Notes: a model not told the origin generated them from the sequence alone. DNA of 64,000 nt from Hyphomicrobium sp. (GCA_025351425.1 JANXVY010000045.1:1-64000); one strand, 5' to 3'. Numbered from the stretch's first letter, positions 16,308 through 25,338 are shown. Made by a program: numbers and translations.

Positions 16308-17252
16308 TTATTCCCACTCCAGTTCCGCGAACGCCGCCGCGACGTTTCGGGCATGGAATTCGTCGAAAAGCAGCCAGCTGGCGGTCTCGCTCCTGGCTGC
16401 CGAGGTGATCGCATCGTTGAGGGTGCGGCCGTCCTTGAGCATGGCGCGTACGTCCTGGGTGATTGCATCGAGATAGCGGGCTTCGGCTGCCATCGCTTCG
16501 GGCCAAGGCATCTGCGCCGGGCCGTGACCGGGCACTACGCGTGCCGCCGGTTCCGCCTTCAGTTCAGCCAGCACTTTCAGCCAGCCCCGGATCGACCCAT
16601 CGAGGGTCGGGACGTGGGCTGAAAACAGCAGATCGCCCAAAAACAGAGTGCCGGTTTTCTCGTCGCGCACAGTCATGTCATTGTCGGTATGCGCGGTTTT
16701 GCGGGCTTTCAGCGTGAGTACGCGGCCGCCCAGATCCAATGTTTTCTCGCTTTCGACTGTAACAGAGGGAGGAATGACGCGTGTGCCTTCGAAGGCCTCC
16801 GCGCTCAGGCTGTCTCGGCTCGTGGTCAGGTAGCGGTCGGCGCGGGCGGCCAAGGCGCGGGCGAGCTTGGCGTGGCCTACAAAGACGGTTTCAGGAGCCG
16901 CCAAGGGGGCATTCCCCAGCACGTGATCGGGGTGCATGTGCGTGTTGATCACGTAGCGCACAGGGCGGTCTGTCACGGCGCGGATGGCCGCCTGCAGACC
17001 CCGGCCGACGCCGGCGCTGCCGCCGGTATCGATAACCGCCACGGCGTCGTTGCCGATCACGAACGAAACGTTCGAGATATGGCCGCCATTGCTGGGCGAA
17101 TTCAGCTCATGCACGCCGGTGCTGACAAACACGCCTTCGGCGACACTTTCAACATTAAGGTTGGACTGTTTTGCATCTGCATGTTGCCGGCCTAGAACGG
17201 TGGCGGCGACCGCCGTCGTTCCAGCATGCAAAATTGTGCGACGTGAGATCAT
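16308..17252 (-). CDS. Quinoprotein-associated zinc metallohydrolase (MBL fold, SoxH-like)
   Basis: A 314-residue metallo-beta-lactamase-fold protein with an N-terminal SRRTILHAGTTA signal, which looks like a twin-arginine (Tat) or Sec signal. The zinc-binding HxHxDH motif is visible in INTHMHPDHVLGN; the other ligands are in KTAHTDNDM, GDLLFSAHVP and VVPGHGP. It fits the 'quinoprotein relay system zinc metallohydrolase' group that accompanies PQQ dehydrogenases. The substrate is unknown. It is divergent from xoxF across a 397-base region that must hold both promoters. Confidence 0.85.
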   Translation of the reverse strand: MISRRTILHAGTTAVAATVLGRQHADAKQSNLNVESVAEGVFVSTGVHELNSPSNGGHISNVSFVIGNDAVAVIDTGGSAGVGRGLQAAIRAVTDRPVRYVINTHMHPDHVLGNAPLAAPETVFVGHAKLARALAARADRYLTTSRDSLSAEAFEGTRVIPPSVTVESEKTLDLGGRVLTLKARKTAHTDNDMTVRDEKTGTLFLGDLLFSAHVPTLDGSIRGWLKVLAELKAEPAARVVPGHGPAQMPWPEAMAAEARYLDAITQDVRAMLKDGRTLNDAITSAARSETASWLLFDEFHARNVAAAFAELEWE

Positions 17253-17649
17253 GGCGTTCGATCCTTCCGTTCAAACTTAGCAACAAATGGGCTGTCGCCG
17301 CTGCATTATCATTCCCTGCGGGCATGGCGGATTATCGGCAGTTTGCGCACAATATCGCGCTGCAACATATTATGCTGCATAGCATTAAAGCTAATCAGCA
17401 CCGGGGCCGAAGACCATCAGTCTCCGGGGCGTTTTGCGGCTGCGAGACTTGTTGTCACACAGCGTCTTGCGATCCTCACGGAAAAGTGCGTAATTCGCGC
17501 TGTGGTGTCGACGCGGACAAGCCCGAATGGGTCGTCCGCCGACCGATGTGCGATCGGGGAGACGAGATAAACTCGCACCCAACACGACCGTTGGTGATAT
17601 CGGCATTTACACTTGCAAGCATGGCAAGAACCCAAATGGAGGAAGCGTG
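17253..17649. other. Divergent promoter region between the metallohydrolase and xoxF
   Basis: These 397 bases should contain the promoters of the minus-strand metallohydrolase gene and of xoxF. The region is AT-richer at 17340-17400 and holds an inverted repeat ATGCT-GCAT-AGCAT at 17372-17385. The segment next to xoxF ends with GGAGGAAG before its ATG. I cannot fix -35 and -10 boxes. Xox promoters answer to lanthanides in other methylotrophs; nothing here proves the same. Confidence 0.5.
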
Positions 17650-19467
17650 ATGCGCAACAGTGCACTCGCAAGTGCTCTTCTTGTGACCGTTATGGCTGCG
17701 CCCGCAATGGCAAACCAGGACGTCATCAAGAACACTGCAGATCCGAAGCAGTGGACCCTGCAGACCGGCGACTACGCGAATACGCGTTACACCAAGCTCG
17801 ACCAGATCAACCGCGACAACGTCAAGACCCTGAAGGTTGCTTGGACGTTCTCGACGGGCGTGCTGCGCGGCCATGAAGGCTCGCCGCTCGTCGTCGGTTC
17901 GACAATGTACGTTCATACGCCCTTCCCGAACAACGTCTTTGCTCTCGATCTCGACAACGAAGCCAAGATCATCTGGAAGTACGAGCCCAAGCAGGATCCG
18001 TCCGTGATCCCCGTCATGTGCTGCGACACGGTGAACCGTGGCGTTGCCTACGCTGAAGGCAAGATCTTCCTGCATCAGGCCGACACCGCTGTCGTGGCTC
18101 TCGACGCCAAGACCGGCAAGGAAATCTGGAAGACCGTGAACGGCGATCCCAAGAAGGGTCAGACCGGCACCTCGACCGTGCTCCCCGTCAAGGACAAGAT
18201 CATCGTTGGTATCTCGGGCGCCGAGTTCGGCGTGCAGTGCCACATCACTGCCTACGACATCAACACCGGCAAGCAAGTCTGGCGCGCCTATTCGGTTGGT
18301 CCCGATGACCAGATCCTGTTCGACCCTGAAAAGACCATGTCGCTCGGCAAGCCCGTCGGCAAGGACAGCTCGCTCAAGACCTGGACCGGCGAACAGTGGA
18401 AAATCGGCGGCGGCTCGACCTGGGGCTGGTATTCGTACGATCCCGCTCTGAACCTGTTCTACTACGGTTCGGGCAACCCCTCGACCTGGAACCCTGCCCA
18501 GCGTGCAGGAGCGGATGGCAAGCAGATCGACCAGAAGTGGACGATGACCATCTTCGCTCGTAACCCCGACACCGGCGTTGCCGCTTGGGCTTACCAGATG
18601 ACCCCGTTCGACGAGTGGGACTATGACGGCATCAACGAAATGCCGCTCGCGGAAATCGATGTCGGCGGCAAGAAGCGCAACGTTCTCGTGCACTTCGACC
18701 GTAACGGCCTCGGCTACACCCTCGATCGCGCCACCGGTGAACTCCTGGTCGCCCAGAAGTATGACCCCAAGGTCAACTGGACGACGGGCGTTGACATGGA
18801 TCCGAAGTCGCCCAAGTACGGCCGCCCTGCGGTTGTTCCCGCGGCGTCTACGTTCCAGAACGGCCAGGACGTGAACACGAAGGGCGTTTGCCCTGCGGCT
18901 CTCGGCTCCAAGGATCAGCAGCCTTCGGCGTTCTCGCCGCAGACCGGCTTGTTCTACGTGCCGACGAACCACGTCTGCATGGACTATGAGCCCTTCAAGG
19001 TCTCGTACACCGCTGGTCAGCCGTACGTCGGCGCCACCCTCTCGATGTACCCCGCCCCCGGCTCGCACGGCGGCATGGGTAACTTCATCGCCTGGGACGC
19101 TGGCCAAGGCAAGATCGTCTGGTCGAAGCCTGAGCCCTTCTCTGTCTGGTCTGGCGCTCTCGCCACCGCCGGCGGCGTTGTGTTCTACGGCACGCTCGAA
19201 GGCTACCTGAAAGCGGTTGACGCCAAGGACGGCAAGGACCTGTTCAAGTTCAAGACCCCGTCGGGCATCATCGGTAACGTGATGTCTTACGAGCACAAGG
19301 GCAAGCAGTACATTGCTATCCTTTCGGGCGTGGGTGGTTGGGCTGGCATCGGTCTCGCCGCTGGTCTGCAGAACCCGACCGATGGTCTGGGCGCAGTCGG
19401 TGGTTACGCTGGCCTGAAGCAGTACACCTCGCTGGGCGGCACGCTCACCGTGTTCTCGCTGCCTTAA
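17650..19467 (+). CDS. Lanthanide-dependent methanol dehydrogenase XoxF
   Basis: This 605-residue periplasmic PQQ quinoprotein oxidises methanol (and can oxidise formaldehyde) and passes electrons to a cytochrome c. A signal peptide ends at AMA (residue 21). The eight-bladed propeller carries tryptophan-docking repeats and the adjacent cysteine pair Cys124-Cys125 in VMCCDTV, which forms the vicinal disulphide above PQQ. The diagnostic [10 protein letters not shown] has Asp324 (catalytic base) and Asp326, the extra aspartate that co-ordinates the lanthanide and separates XoxF from calcium-type MxaF, which has Ala there. No mxaF or small-subunit mxaI gene lies in the window. The ATG at 17650 has GGAGGA just upstream. 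A strong terminator follows, so it can be transcribed alone. Confidence 0.97.
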   Translation: MRNSALASALLVTVMAAPAMANQDVIKNTADPKQWTLQTGDYANTRYTKLDQINRDNVKTLKVAWTFSTGVLRGHEGSPLVVGSTMYVHTPFPNNVFALDLDNEAKIIWKYEPKQDPSVIPVMCCDTVNRGVAYAEGKIFLHQADTAVVALDAKTGKEIWKTVNGDPKKGQTGTSTVLPVKDKIIVGISGAEFGVQCHITAYDINTGKQVWRAYSVGPDDQILFDPEKTMSLGKPVGKDSSLKTWTGEQWKIGGGSTWGWYSYDPALNLFYYGSGNPSTWNPAQRAGADGKQIDQKWTMTIFARNPDTGVAAWAYQMTPFDEWDYDGINEMPLAEIDVGGKKRNVLVHFDRNGLGYTLDRATGELLVAQKYDPKVNWTTGVDMDPKSPKYGRPAVVPAASTFQNGQDVNTKGVCPAALGSKDQQPSAFSPQTGLFYVPTNHVCMDYEPFKVSYTAGQPYVGATLSMYPAPGSHGGMGNFIAWDAGQGKIVWSKPEPFSVWSGALATAGGVVFYGTLEGYLKAVDAKDGKDLFKFKTPSGIIGNVMSYEHKGKQYIAILSGVGGWAGIGLAAGLQNPTDGLGAVGGYAGLKQYTSLGGTLTVFSLP

Positions 19468-19486
19468 TCGGTTAGCTCGACACAGG

Positions 19487-19520
19487 GCCGGCGCGGAACT
19501 TTTTCCGCGCCGGCTTTTTT
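19487..19520 (+). terminator. Strong terminator after xoxF
   Basis: A perfect 12-base stem, GCCGGCGCGGAA (19487-19498) with its complement at 19503-19514, and a CTTT loop are followed by six T. It separates xoxF from the xoxGJ genes, allowing a higher level of xoxF transcript. Confidence 0.93.
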
Positions 19521-19671
19521 ATGCCACTGACGAAAATCCGCCTGATCGCCCGCCAGTAGCCGGCTTGATTTGGTCAATTTGGAATGCAACGTTAGGCTCC
19601 CACCGAACATAGCTTCGGACAGGCTTTGCCTCGTTTAATCAAACAGAACCCCAGCTAGAGGAACGCGCGTA

Positions 19672-20211
19672 ATGAGGTTTGGTACTGGATTTTTGTCTGC
19701 AGCCATCGTGACTGCGGCTTTCTTTTTTCAGGCCTCTGCGCAAGCGGCTGACCCGGCCCCTGCTGTTGCACCGGCCGCCGAAAAGACCGTGAGCCCGGAC
19801 GGCAAGTGGAGCCTGAAAGACGGCACGCCGATCTATAACATTCAGGCCGACGGCACGATGGACTGGTTCACCTATTCGGGTTTCCGCCGCTATCATTCGG
19901 AATGCCACGTCTGCCATGGTCCCGAAGCCCAGGGCTCGACCTACGCACCGGCGCTCGTCGATTCGCTGAAGACCCTCGACTACGCGAAGTTCGTCGGCGT
20001 CGTCGCCAGCGGCCAGCAGAACGTCCGCTTCCAGAACAATTCGATCATGCCCGCGCTTGGGGATAACAAGAACGTCATGTGCTACCTGGACGATATCTAC
20101 GTATACATCAAGGCGATGTCCGATGGGGCCATCCCGCGTGGCCGTCCCGGTAGCCGGGTCGACAAAACTGCAGCACAGGGCAAAAATGAAAACGACTGCC
20201 TCGGCGGTTAA
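19672..20211 (+). CDS. Cytochrome c partner of XoxF (XoxG)
   Basis: A 179-residue periplasmic monohaem cytochrome c. The signal peptide ends near AQAAD (residue 25). The haem site is CHVCH in YHSECHVCHGPEAQG, and a candidate axial Met lies in NNSIMPALGDN. The segment MDWFTYSGFRRYHSECHVC is typical of XoxG, the electron acceptor of lanthanide methanol dehydrogenases. It lies 204 bases after xoxF and behind the xoxF terminator. The xoxJ gene starts 26 bases before its end, so translation is linked. Confidence 0.92.
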   Translation: MRFGTGFLSAAIVTAAFFFQASAQAADPAPAVAPAAEKTVSPDGKWSLKDGTPIYNIQADGTMDWFTYSGFRRYHSECHVCHGPEAQGSTYAPALVDSLKTLDYAKFVGVVASGQQNVRFQNNSIMPALGDNKNVMCYLDDIYVYIKAMSDGAIPRGRPGSRVDKTAAQGKNENDCLGG

Positions 20212-21049
20212 GCCGTTCGCCGTTCTTCTCGGCGCATTCATCATCTGGGCGACGTTCACTGGCGCTCAAGCCGTAGAGTCCGGCGTCGTCGACTTGGTGA
20301 ACAGAAAAGTGCTGCGGGTCTGTTCGGACCCGCACAAGCTCCCGTTCTCCAACGAGGCCGGTGAGGGCTTCGAAAACAAAATCGCAGATGTGATTGCGGA
20401 CGAACTCAAGGTTCCGGTCGAGTACACGTGGTTTCCCGATTCGACCGGGTTCGTGCGCATGACGCTATTTTCCAAGCGCTGCGATCTGATCGTGGGGTAC
20501 GTCCAAGGCGACGAAATGGTGTTGAATTCCAACGCCTATTATCGTTCGACTTACGCCATCGTCACCAAGCCCGGCTCGGATCTCGACGGCGTCAACAATC
20601 TCGCCGACCCCAAGCTGAAGGATAAGCGGATCGGTCTCGTCGCAAACACGCCGCCAGGCTTCCTGATGGCCAAGCATGGCTTAATGGGCAAAGCCAAGCC
20701 CTATCCGCTGGTCATCGACACGCGCTTCGACAATTCGGCGGACGCGATGACCAAGGACCTGCGGGCTGGCGAAATCGATGCGGCCATCCTCTGGGGCCCT
20801 TATGCCGGCTATTATGGGGCAACGGGCGGCGAGAAGCTCAATGTGCTGCCGTTGCAGCTCGATCCGGAACTGTCGACTAAAGTCAGCTACGGCATTACGC
20901 TTGGCGTGCGGCCTTCCGATACCGACTGGAAAAAGCAGCTCAATTTGATCCTCGTCAAACGGCGCGGCGACATCGAAAAGATTCTGATCGCCTACGGCGT
21001 GCCTTTGGTCGACGATCAAGGTCAGCCGATCACCGCTCCGCGCCCCTAG
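20186..21049 (+). CDS. XoxJ, quinoprotein-associated periplasmic binding protein
   Basis: A 287-residue exported protein of the solute-binding-protein fold (family 3 type). A signal peptide of about 30 residues is followed by KVLRVCSDPHKLPFSNEAGEGFENKIADVIADEL, the standard opening of MoxJ/XoxJ proteins. XoxJ is thought to help activate XoxF rather than to feed a transporter; no permease is adjacent. I chose the ATG at 20186, which gives a clean signal peptide and overlaps the end of xoxG. Confidence 0.9.
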   Translation: MKTTASAVKPFAVLLGAFIIWATFTGAQAVESGVVDLVNRKVLRVCSDPHKLPFSNEAGEGFENKIADVIADELKVPVEYTWFPDSTGFVRMTLFSKRCDLIVGYVQGDEMVLNSNAYYRSTYAIVTKPGSDLDGVNNLADPKLKDKRIGLVANTPPGFLMAKHGLMGKAKPYPLVIDTRFDNSADAMTKDLRAGEIDAAILWGPYAGYYGATGGEKLNVLPLQLDPELSTKVSYGITLGVRPSDTDWKKQLNLILVKRRGDIEKILIAYGVPLVDDQGQPITAPRP

Positions 21050-21051
21050 TC

Positions 21052-21693
21052 ATGGGCGCTGGCGTGGTTACAGGGGGGCCGCCAAAGGGGCGTTCCGGCA
21101 ATAGACTTCGGCGGGTTGGCATTCTATGCCCCCGCCATTTTTTAATGCCGGCGGCGTTGGCTGCCTTTGCGTTGGCGTTGGTCGCTCCGCTGGCGCGGGC
21201 AGAGACAGACGTCGCTGAGCCTGAGACCTACCGCACTGAAAATTACAACGCGCCGGTGCCTGCAACGCTCAAGGGCGCGCGCGCCGTGCTGAGCGCGGAC
21301 GCCGCCAAGCAGATGATGGACGACGGGCACGCAGTGTTCATCGACGTGTATCCGCGGCCACCCAAGCCCGCCAATCTGCCGGCCGGAACCGTGTGGCGCG
21401 ATCCGCCCCATCGCAGCATCAAGGGCGCGGTTTGGCTCGCCAATATCGGATTCGGTGGGTTGACCGACCAGATGCAGGCCGTGTTCGAGGCTGGGCTTGC
21501 GCGGCTTTCGGGCGGTGACAAGGCCAAGCCGCTGGTGTTCTTCTGCCTGCGGGATTGCTGGATGTCGTGGAACGCGGCCAAGCGTGCGCTGACGCTCGGT
21601 TATACGCAAGTCTACTGGTTTTCCGAAGGCACCGACGCGTGGGAAGAGTTTGGGTATCCGATCGCCGTCATCGAGCCCGAACCTGGTCCGTGA
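21052..21693 (+). CDS. PQQ-associated CXXCW-motif rhodanese-like protein
   Basis: A protein of up to 213 residues with a rhodanese-like fold. FFCLRDCWMSWNA carries the CXXCW motif (here C-L-R-D-C-W, with three residues between) that marks a family found with PQQ-dependent alcohol oxidation systems. The signal peptide is MPAALAAFALALVAPLARA, so the true start could be the ATG at 21145; the ATG at 21052 would give a long basic N-region in front. Only two bases separate 21052 from the xoxJ stop, which favours coupling. It is probably periplasmic. The cysteines may serve redox, sulphur or metal handling. Confidence 0.82.
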   Translation: MGAGVVTGGPPKGRSGNRLRRVGILCPRHFLMPAALAAFALALVAPLARAETDVAEPETYRTENYNAPVPATLKGARAVLSADAAKQMMDDGHAVFIDVYPRPPKPANLPAGTVWRDPPHRSIKGAVWLANIGFGGLTDQMQAVFEAGLARLSGGDKAKPLVFFCLRDCWMSWNAAKRALTLGYTQVYWFSEGTDAWEEFGYPIAVIEPEPGP

Positions 21694-21694
21694 C

Positions 21695-21724
21695 GTGAAG
21701 GCCAGGGCAGGCGTGCCCTGGACC
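21695..21724. repeat. Hairpin repeat, copy 1 (intergenic)
   Basis: A 30-base element whose core, CCAGGGCA (21702-21709), loop GGCG, TGCCCTGG (21714-21721), is a perfect 8-base stem. It matches the element at 34232-34261 in 28 of 30 bases; the two differences are in the loop. It lies just after the CXXCW gene, between two converging genes, and may act as a terminator or REP-like element. Confidence 0.75.
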
Positions 21725-21773
21725 CGCCTCCTTCAGGCAAGGGCGCGTGCCGGACCTTCGCTTTTGAGGCCAC

Positions 21774-22433
21774 TCAGCCAGGCTGGCCTAGCAGCGCGTT
21801 GATCTCGCGGACGAGGTCGAACGTGCGGCCATCAATGGAAGGCGGGATTTCGCACGCTAAAGGCAAATTCTGGCGGCGCTCCTCGAACACGCGGGTGTTC
21901 CAGTCGTAGAGTTCGAGGGCCTTGTCGTGGTCGGGCTTTGCCTTGGGGTCCTTGTCCGCTTCCTTCTGCAGTTCCGCGAGCTTGGAGCCTTCCTGCTCGA
22001 TTTCCAACGCGCGAACTTTCTGGCGCTTGTTGAAGCGCTCGATGCCGGAGATCACTGCGCTGCGATACTCGTTGACCGTTTCGAGCAGCCCCGCGAACAC
22101 GGCCGCGAGCTTGGCTGGACGATCGGCGGCAGGCACCTTTTCGCCGTAGGCTTTCAGCGCCTTCACAGCGTCTTCCAGCGGCGTGCGCCGGCTTGCGAGC
22201 GTGCGCACCAGGGCTGCCACATCGGCGTCGTCGCGCCAGCCCTTGATCGTGGCCGGATCGGCGCCCTGCCATTGCAGGTCGGAGGCCGATAGCTTGACGA
22301 CCTTGCGCTGCGGGCAAGGCCAGTCCGCCGCATTCTGCTGGCCGCCGACCGCGTGGACTGTCAATGGCGCGCACGCGAGTGCGATTGCTGCCAGTGTGGG
22401 CAGTGACCTGATCTGGGTCTTGAACATGGGCAT
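21774..22433 (-). CDS. Exported protein of the PQQ-associated ABC cluster
   Basis: A 219-residue exported protein, signal peptide ending VHAVG near residue 29. The mature part is mostly helical, with an ATIKGWRDDADVAALVRTLASRRTPLEDA segment and a long charged helix (KRQKVRALEIEQEGSKLAELQKEA) that looks like a coiled coil. One Cys pair (WPCPQ and LACEIP) could form a disulphide. It is the last gene of the minus-strand run with the ABC permease and ATPase and may correspond to the small exported protein of the Methylobacterium lut cluster; that correspondence rests on position, not on sequence. AGGAGG precedes the ATG at 22433; a second ATG at 22427 is possible. Confidence 0.65.
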   Translation of the reverse strand: MPMFKTQIRSLPTLAAIALACAPLTVHAVGGQQNAADWPCPQRKVVKLSASDLQWQGADPATIKGWRDDADVAALVRTLASRRTPLEDAVKALKAYGEKVPAADRPAKLAAVFAGLLETVNEYRSAVISGIERFNKRQKVRALEIEQEGSKLAELQKEADKDPKAKPDHDKALELYDWNTRVFEERRQNLPLACEIPPSIDGRTFDLVREINALLGQPG

Positions 22434-22437
22434 ACTC

Positions 22438-23382
22438 CTAGCCTCCTGTGCCACCTGGGCCGCCGCGGCGGCCGATGAGCCCTTTTGATGGGTTATAAGC
22501 GTAGATCGCTCCCAGCAGGAACAGTGCCGTGCAGCCGACGACGACTGCCAAATGGGTCGGGTCCAGGCCACGGGCGGGGTCGGTTGGGCCGATCTGCGAA
22601 TAGAAGGCGAACCGGATCAGTTCGACGACGTGGGTGAACGGGTTGAAGCGGGCGACGTTCCACAGCGTCTCGCTCCCTTCCTTGATCCGCCACAGCGGAT
22701 TGAGCGAGGTCGAGAAGAAGATCATCGGGAAGATCACGTAGTTCATGACGCCGGCGAAGTTTTCCAGCTGCTTGATTGCCGACGACAGAAACAGCGCGAA
22801 CGAGCCCAGCATCAACCCGGACAAGACGACCGCGGGCAGGATGCTGAGATAGCCCTGCCAGGGGATGTCGATGTCGAGAAATTCGGTCGCGCCAAGCGCT
22901 GCCGAGGCGCGGCCGAACAGCCAGATGAAGGCGAGGAACGCATAGACCTGCAGCACCGCAACCGTGATGCCGCCGAACAGCTTGGAGACCAGCAGGAAGC
23001 TACGCGGGAACGGGCTGACCAGCAGCGTGCGCATGGCGCCGGTTTCGCGGTCATAGACCATGGATAGCGAGGATTGCATGGCGTTGAACAGCAAGATCAT
23101 GCCGACGAGGCCCGGCACCATGTAAACCGTGTAGGGGATGTAGGTTTCATAAGGCTGCTGGATCGGCATGCCGAGCGCATTGCGCATCCCGTAACCCAGG
23201 CCGAACAGCCAAACCAGCGGGCGCACGAGGGCCGAGAGGAAGCGCTCGGACTGATTGAGATAGCGCAGCACCTCGCGCCAGACGATGCCGTTGAAACAGG
23301 CGAGGTAGGCGCGAGGGCCGAGCTTGCTAGGCTGTACGTCGTCGACGATCGGGGGCCTCTTAAGCGTTGCTTCCAGCGTCAC
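22438..23382 (-). CDS. ABC-2 type permease, PQQ-associated (PedC/LutF-like)
   Basis: A 314-residue membrane protein with six predicted helices of the ABC-2 family. The segment FLSALVRPLVWLFGLGYGMRNA and the ABC-2 motif region GVMNYVIFPMIFFSTSLNPL are visible. The family is found with PQQ-dependent alcohol dehydrogenases, and in Methylobacterium the related lut genes are involved in lanthanide handling. It probably pairs with the adjacent ATPase; direction of transport is not fixed by sequence, although ABC-2 permeases are usually exporters. The GTG start at 23382 overlaps the ATPase stop (GTGA). A longer frame extends to 23571 inside the ATPase gene and is not used. Confidence 0.85.
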   Translation of the reverse strand: MTLEATLKRPPIVDDVQPSKLGPRAYLACFNGIVWREVLRYLNQSERFLSALVRPLVWLFGLGYGMRNALGMPIQQPYETYIPYTVYMVPGLVGMILLFNAMQSSLSMVYDRETGAMRTLLVSPFPRSFLLVSKLFGGITVAVLQVYAFLAFIWLFGRASAALGATEFLDIDIPWQGYLSILPAVVLSGLMLGSFALFLSSAIKQLENFAGVMNYVIFPMIFFSTSLNPLWRIKEGSETLWNVARFNPFTHVVELIRFAFYSQIGPTDPARGLDPTHLAVVVGCTALFLLGAIYAYNPSKGLIGRRGGPGGTGG

Positions 23383-24188
23383 GATGCGGCCTCGGCTTTG
23401 GCTTTCGAGCCGGATGCGGTGCCGGTCAGGATGCGAAAGGCGTCGCTCAGGGATTCGGCCTTGGTCTGCGCGAGCAGGCCTGGAACGCCGCCGGTATAGA
23501 GAATGCGGCCCTTGTGCAGCACCACGACGAGATCGGTGGGGGCCACTTCGTCGATCAAATGGGTCGCCCACAGTACGCCGAGGCCCTCGGTCGCGGCCAG
23601 ATTGCGCACAATCTTCAACACGCTTTCGCGCGAGCCGATGTCGAGGCCGACGGTTGCTTCATCGAGCAGCAAGAGCCCCGGACGATGCAACAGCGAGCGC
23701 GCGATTTCCACCCGGCGCGATTGGCCGCCCGACAGAGTGCGCACGGTGGTCTTGGCTTTTTCGCCGAGGCCCACGATGTCGAGGGCGCGTTGCGCGCGCG
23801 CACGCGCCTCACGGCCGGAAAGTCCGTGGAGGGCGGCGTGGTAGGTCAGGTTTTGCGCCAGCGTGAGGTCAGTGTCGAGGGTGCGGCTCTGGAAAACCAC
23901 GCCGAGGCGCTGCAGCGCGACGGTCGGCTTGCGGCGCACGTCCTCGCCCAAGATACGGATCGCGCCCGACACATTGTCGTATAGACGCGTGATCAACGCG
24001 AACAGCGTCGACTTGCCTGCGCCGTTGAGGCCGAGCAGCACCACCATCGCGCCGCGGGGCACGCTCAGCGACACATTGTCTAGAACCTTGTTTGCCCCGA
24101 AGCTGTGGCTCACTCCGGCGACTTCCAACGCGGGAACGCTGGGGGTGTTCTCAGACGTAGACGTCGCTGATGCGGTGTGCACGTTCAT
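23379..24188 (-). CDS. ABC transporter ATP-binding protein, PQQ-associated (LutE-like)
   Basis: A 269-residue ATPase with all motifs intact: Walker A GLNGAGKSTLF (about residue 54), signature TLSGGQSRRVEIAR, Walker B LLLLDEATVGLD and the switch His in WATHLIDE. The N-terminal 25 residues are Ser/Thr-rich and outside the domain. It partners the following permease, with translational coupling. The group belongs to the PQQ-dependent alcohol oxidation systems (Ped in Pseudomonas, lut in Methylobacterium). Confidence 0.9.
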   Translation of the reverse strand: MNVHTASATSTSENTPSVPALEVAGVSHSFGANKVLDNVSLSVPRGAMVVLLGLNGAGKSTLFALITRLYDNVSGAIRILGEDVRRKPTVALQRLGVVFQSRTLDTDLTLAQNLTYHAALHGLSGREARARAQRALDIVGLGEKAKTTVRTLSGGQSRRVEIARSLLHRPGLLLLDEATVGLDIGSRESVLKIVRNLAATEGLGVLWATHLIDEVAPTDLVVVLHKGRILYTGGVPGLLAQTKAESLSDAFRILTGTASGSKAKAEAAS

Positions 24189-24228
24189 TGCGCTCGGGTT
24201 CCAATTTCATTGTGCCGTTCCGTCCAGC

Positions 24229-24278
24229 GTTACAACTCTTCAGTTTGGCGTTACAACTCTTCAGTTTGGCGTTACAAC
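24229..24278. repeat. 21-base tandem repeat at the 3' end of the propeller gene
   Basis: Two exact 21-base units (24229-24249 and 24250-24270) and eight bases of a third. The repeat overlaps the stop codon of the propeller gene: the unit encodes, on the minus strand, the last residues VTPN and the stop, so the terminal codons are duplicated into the spacer downstream. Confidence 0.85.
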
Positions 24279-25244
24279 GACGCCCCAAGGATAGCGCCCG
24301 GTCTTGATCGATTTGAGGACCTTGAGATTGGTCACGTCGATTGCGGAGACGTCGTTCGACGTGCCGTTCGTCGAAAACAGCATCTTATCGTCGGGAGTCA
24401 AGGCCAGCTGCCACACCCGCTGGCCCACCAACAGGTATTTCTCGACCTTGAAGGTCGCCGTGTCGATCACCGCGACGCGGTTGGCGGGGCCGAGCGCGAC
24501 AAAAGCCTTCTTGGTGTCCTTCGTGATGCGCACGCCCACCGGCTGGATCGCATCCTTGGTGACGCCTGGGATATCAAACGCGATTTTCGCCAGGATCTTG
24601 CGGGTTGCCGGGTCGATCACGGTCACCGTGCCGCCGATCTCGGCGCTGACCCACAGTTGCTTGCCGTCCGAGGTGAATTCGGCGACCCGGGGGCGGTTGT
24701 CGACCAGCACGTTGTCGAACGTCTTCTTGGTTTCGGTGTCGATGAAGTGGGCCATGTTCGTCGTTTCCGACGTGTTGACCAGAACCTTGCCGTCGGGGGA
24801 AATTCCCATGCCTTCGGGTTCGACGCCGACGGGCACCTCGGTGAGGATGGCGCCCTTTTCCACGTCCACGACAGTGACGAGGTTGTCGTCCTCGTTGGCG
24901 ACGTAGAGCGGGTTGCCGGAGGGGTGCAGTGTCATCAATTCGGGGTCGCTGCCCGACGGCAGGTTCTGGATGTATTCATAGGTGTCGGCATTGTAGATCT
25001 GGATCACGTGGTCGTCGCTGGTGCACACGAACAAACGCTTGCCGTCGTGGGTCAGTATGATCCCGCGCGGGCGCTGGCCGACCTTGATGGTCTTGACGAC
25101 TTCCAGCTTTTCGCTGTCGATCACCGAGACCGTATTTTCCTTCTCGTTGCTGACAAACACCCGGTAGGCGGAGGCGGGTGCGGCCGTTGCCGCCAGCAGC
25201 CCAAGGGCCAGGGTCGTTGCGTAGGCGGTCTGAATGCGGGTCAA
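24261..25244 (-). CDS. PQQ-associated beta-propeller protein (LutD-like)
   Basis: A 327-residue exported protein, signal peptide ending ASAY (residue 27), followed by a seven-bladed YVTN-type propeller: YRVFVSNEKENTVSVIDS, then repeated GxxPxGxxxTxDGKxLxV blocks and the final VLKSIKTGRYPWGVVV. It matches the group of propellers found with PQQ-dependent catabolism ABC genes. The partner binding protein is upstream and the ATPase downstream. A duplication of the last codons lies just after the stop. Confidence 0.88.
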   Translation of the reverse strand: MTRIQTAYATTLALGLLAATAAPASAYRVFVSNEKENTVSVIDSEKLEVVKTIKVGQRPRGIILTHDGKRLFVCTSDDHVIQIYNADTYEYIQNLPSGSDPELMTLHPSGNPLYVANEDDNLVTVVDVEKGAILTEVPVGVEPEGMGISPDGKVLVNTSETTNMAHFIDTETKKTFDNVLVDNRPRVAEFTSDGKQLWVSAEIGGTVTVIDPATRKILAKIAFDIPGVTKDAIQPVGVRITKDTKKAFVALGPANRVAVIDTATFKVEKYLLVGQRVWQLALTPDDKMLFSTNGTSNDVSAIDVTNLKVLKSIKTGRYPWGVVVTPN

Positions 25245-25284
25245 GGGAGTGCTCCTGGCCGTAGATATTGCACGTGAACGTTAA

Positions 25285-25337
25285 GCTGCGGGGACGTTAC
25301 GCTGCGGGGACGCCGGGACAGCTTGGGGACAGCTTGG
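25285..25337. repeat. Short repeats between the propeller and binding-protein genes
   Basis: GCTGCGGGGACG occurs twice (25287-25298 and 25303-25314), four bases apart, followed by two near-identical GGACAGCTTGG units (25316-25337). They fill most of the spacer and may arise by replication slippage. Confidence 0.5.
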
Positions 25338-25338
25338 G

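Noticed and set aside
17476-19296. Long minus-strand open frame opposite xoxF
   Set aside because: An antisense shadow caused by the codon bias of xoxF; translation has no motif and the plus strand encodes an unmistakable enzyme.
17650-19467. Calcium-type methanol dehydrogenase (MxaF)
   Set aside because: The DYD motif with the extra Asp326 marks a lanthanide-type XoxF, and no mxaI-like small subunit is nearby.
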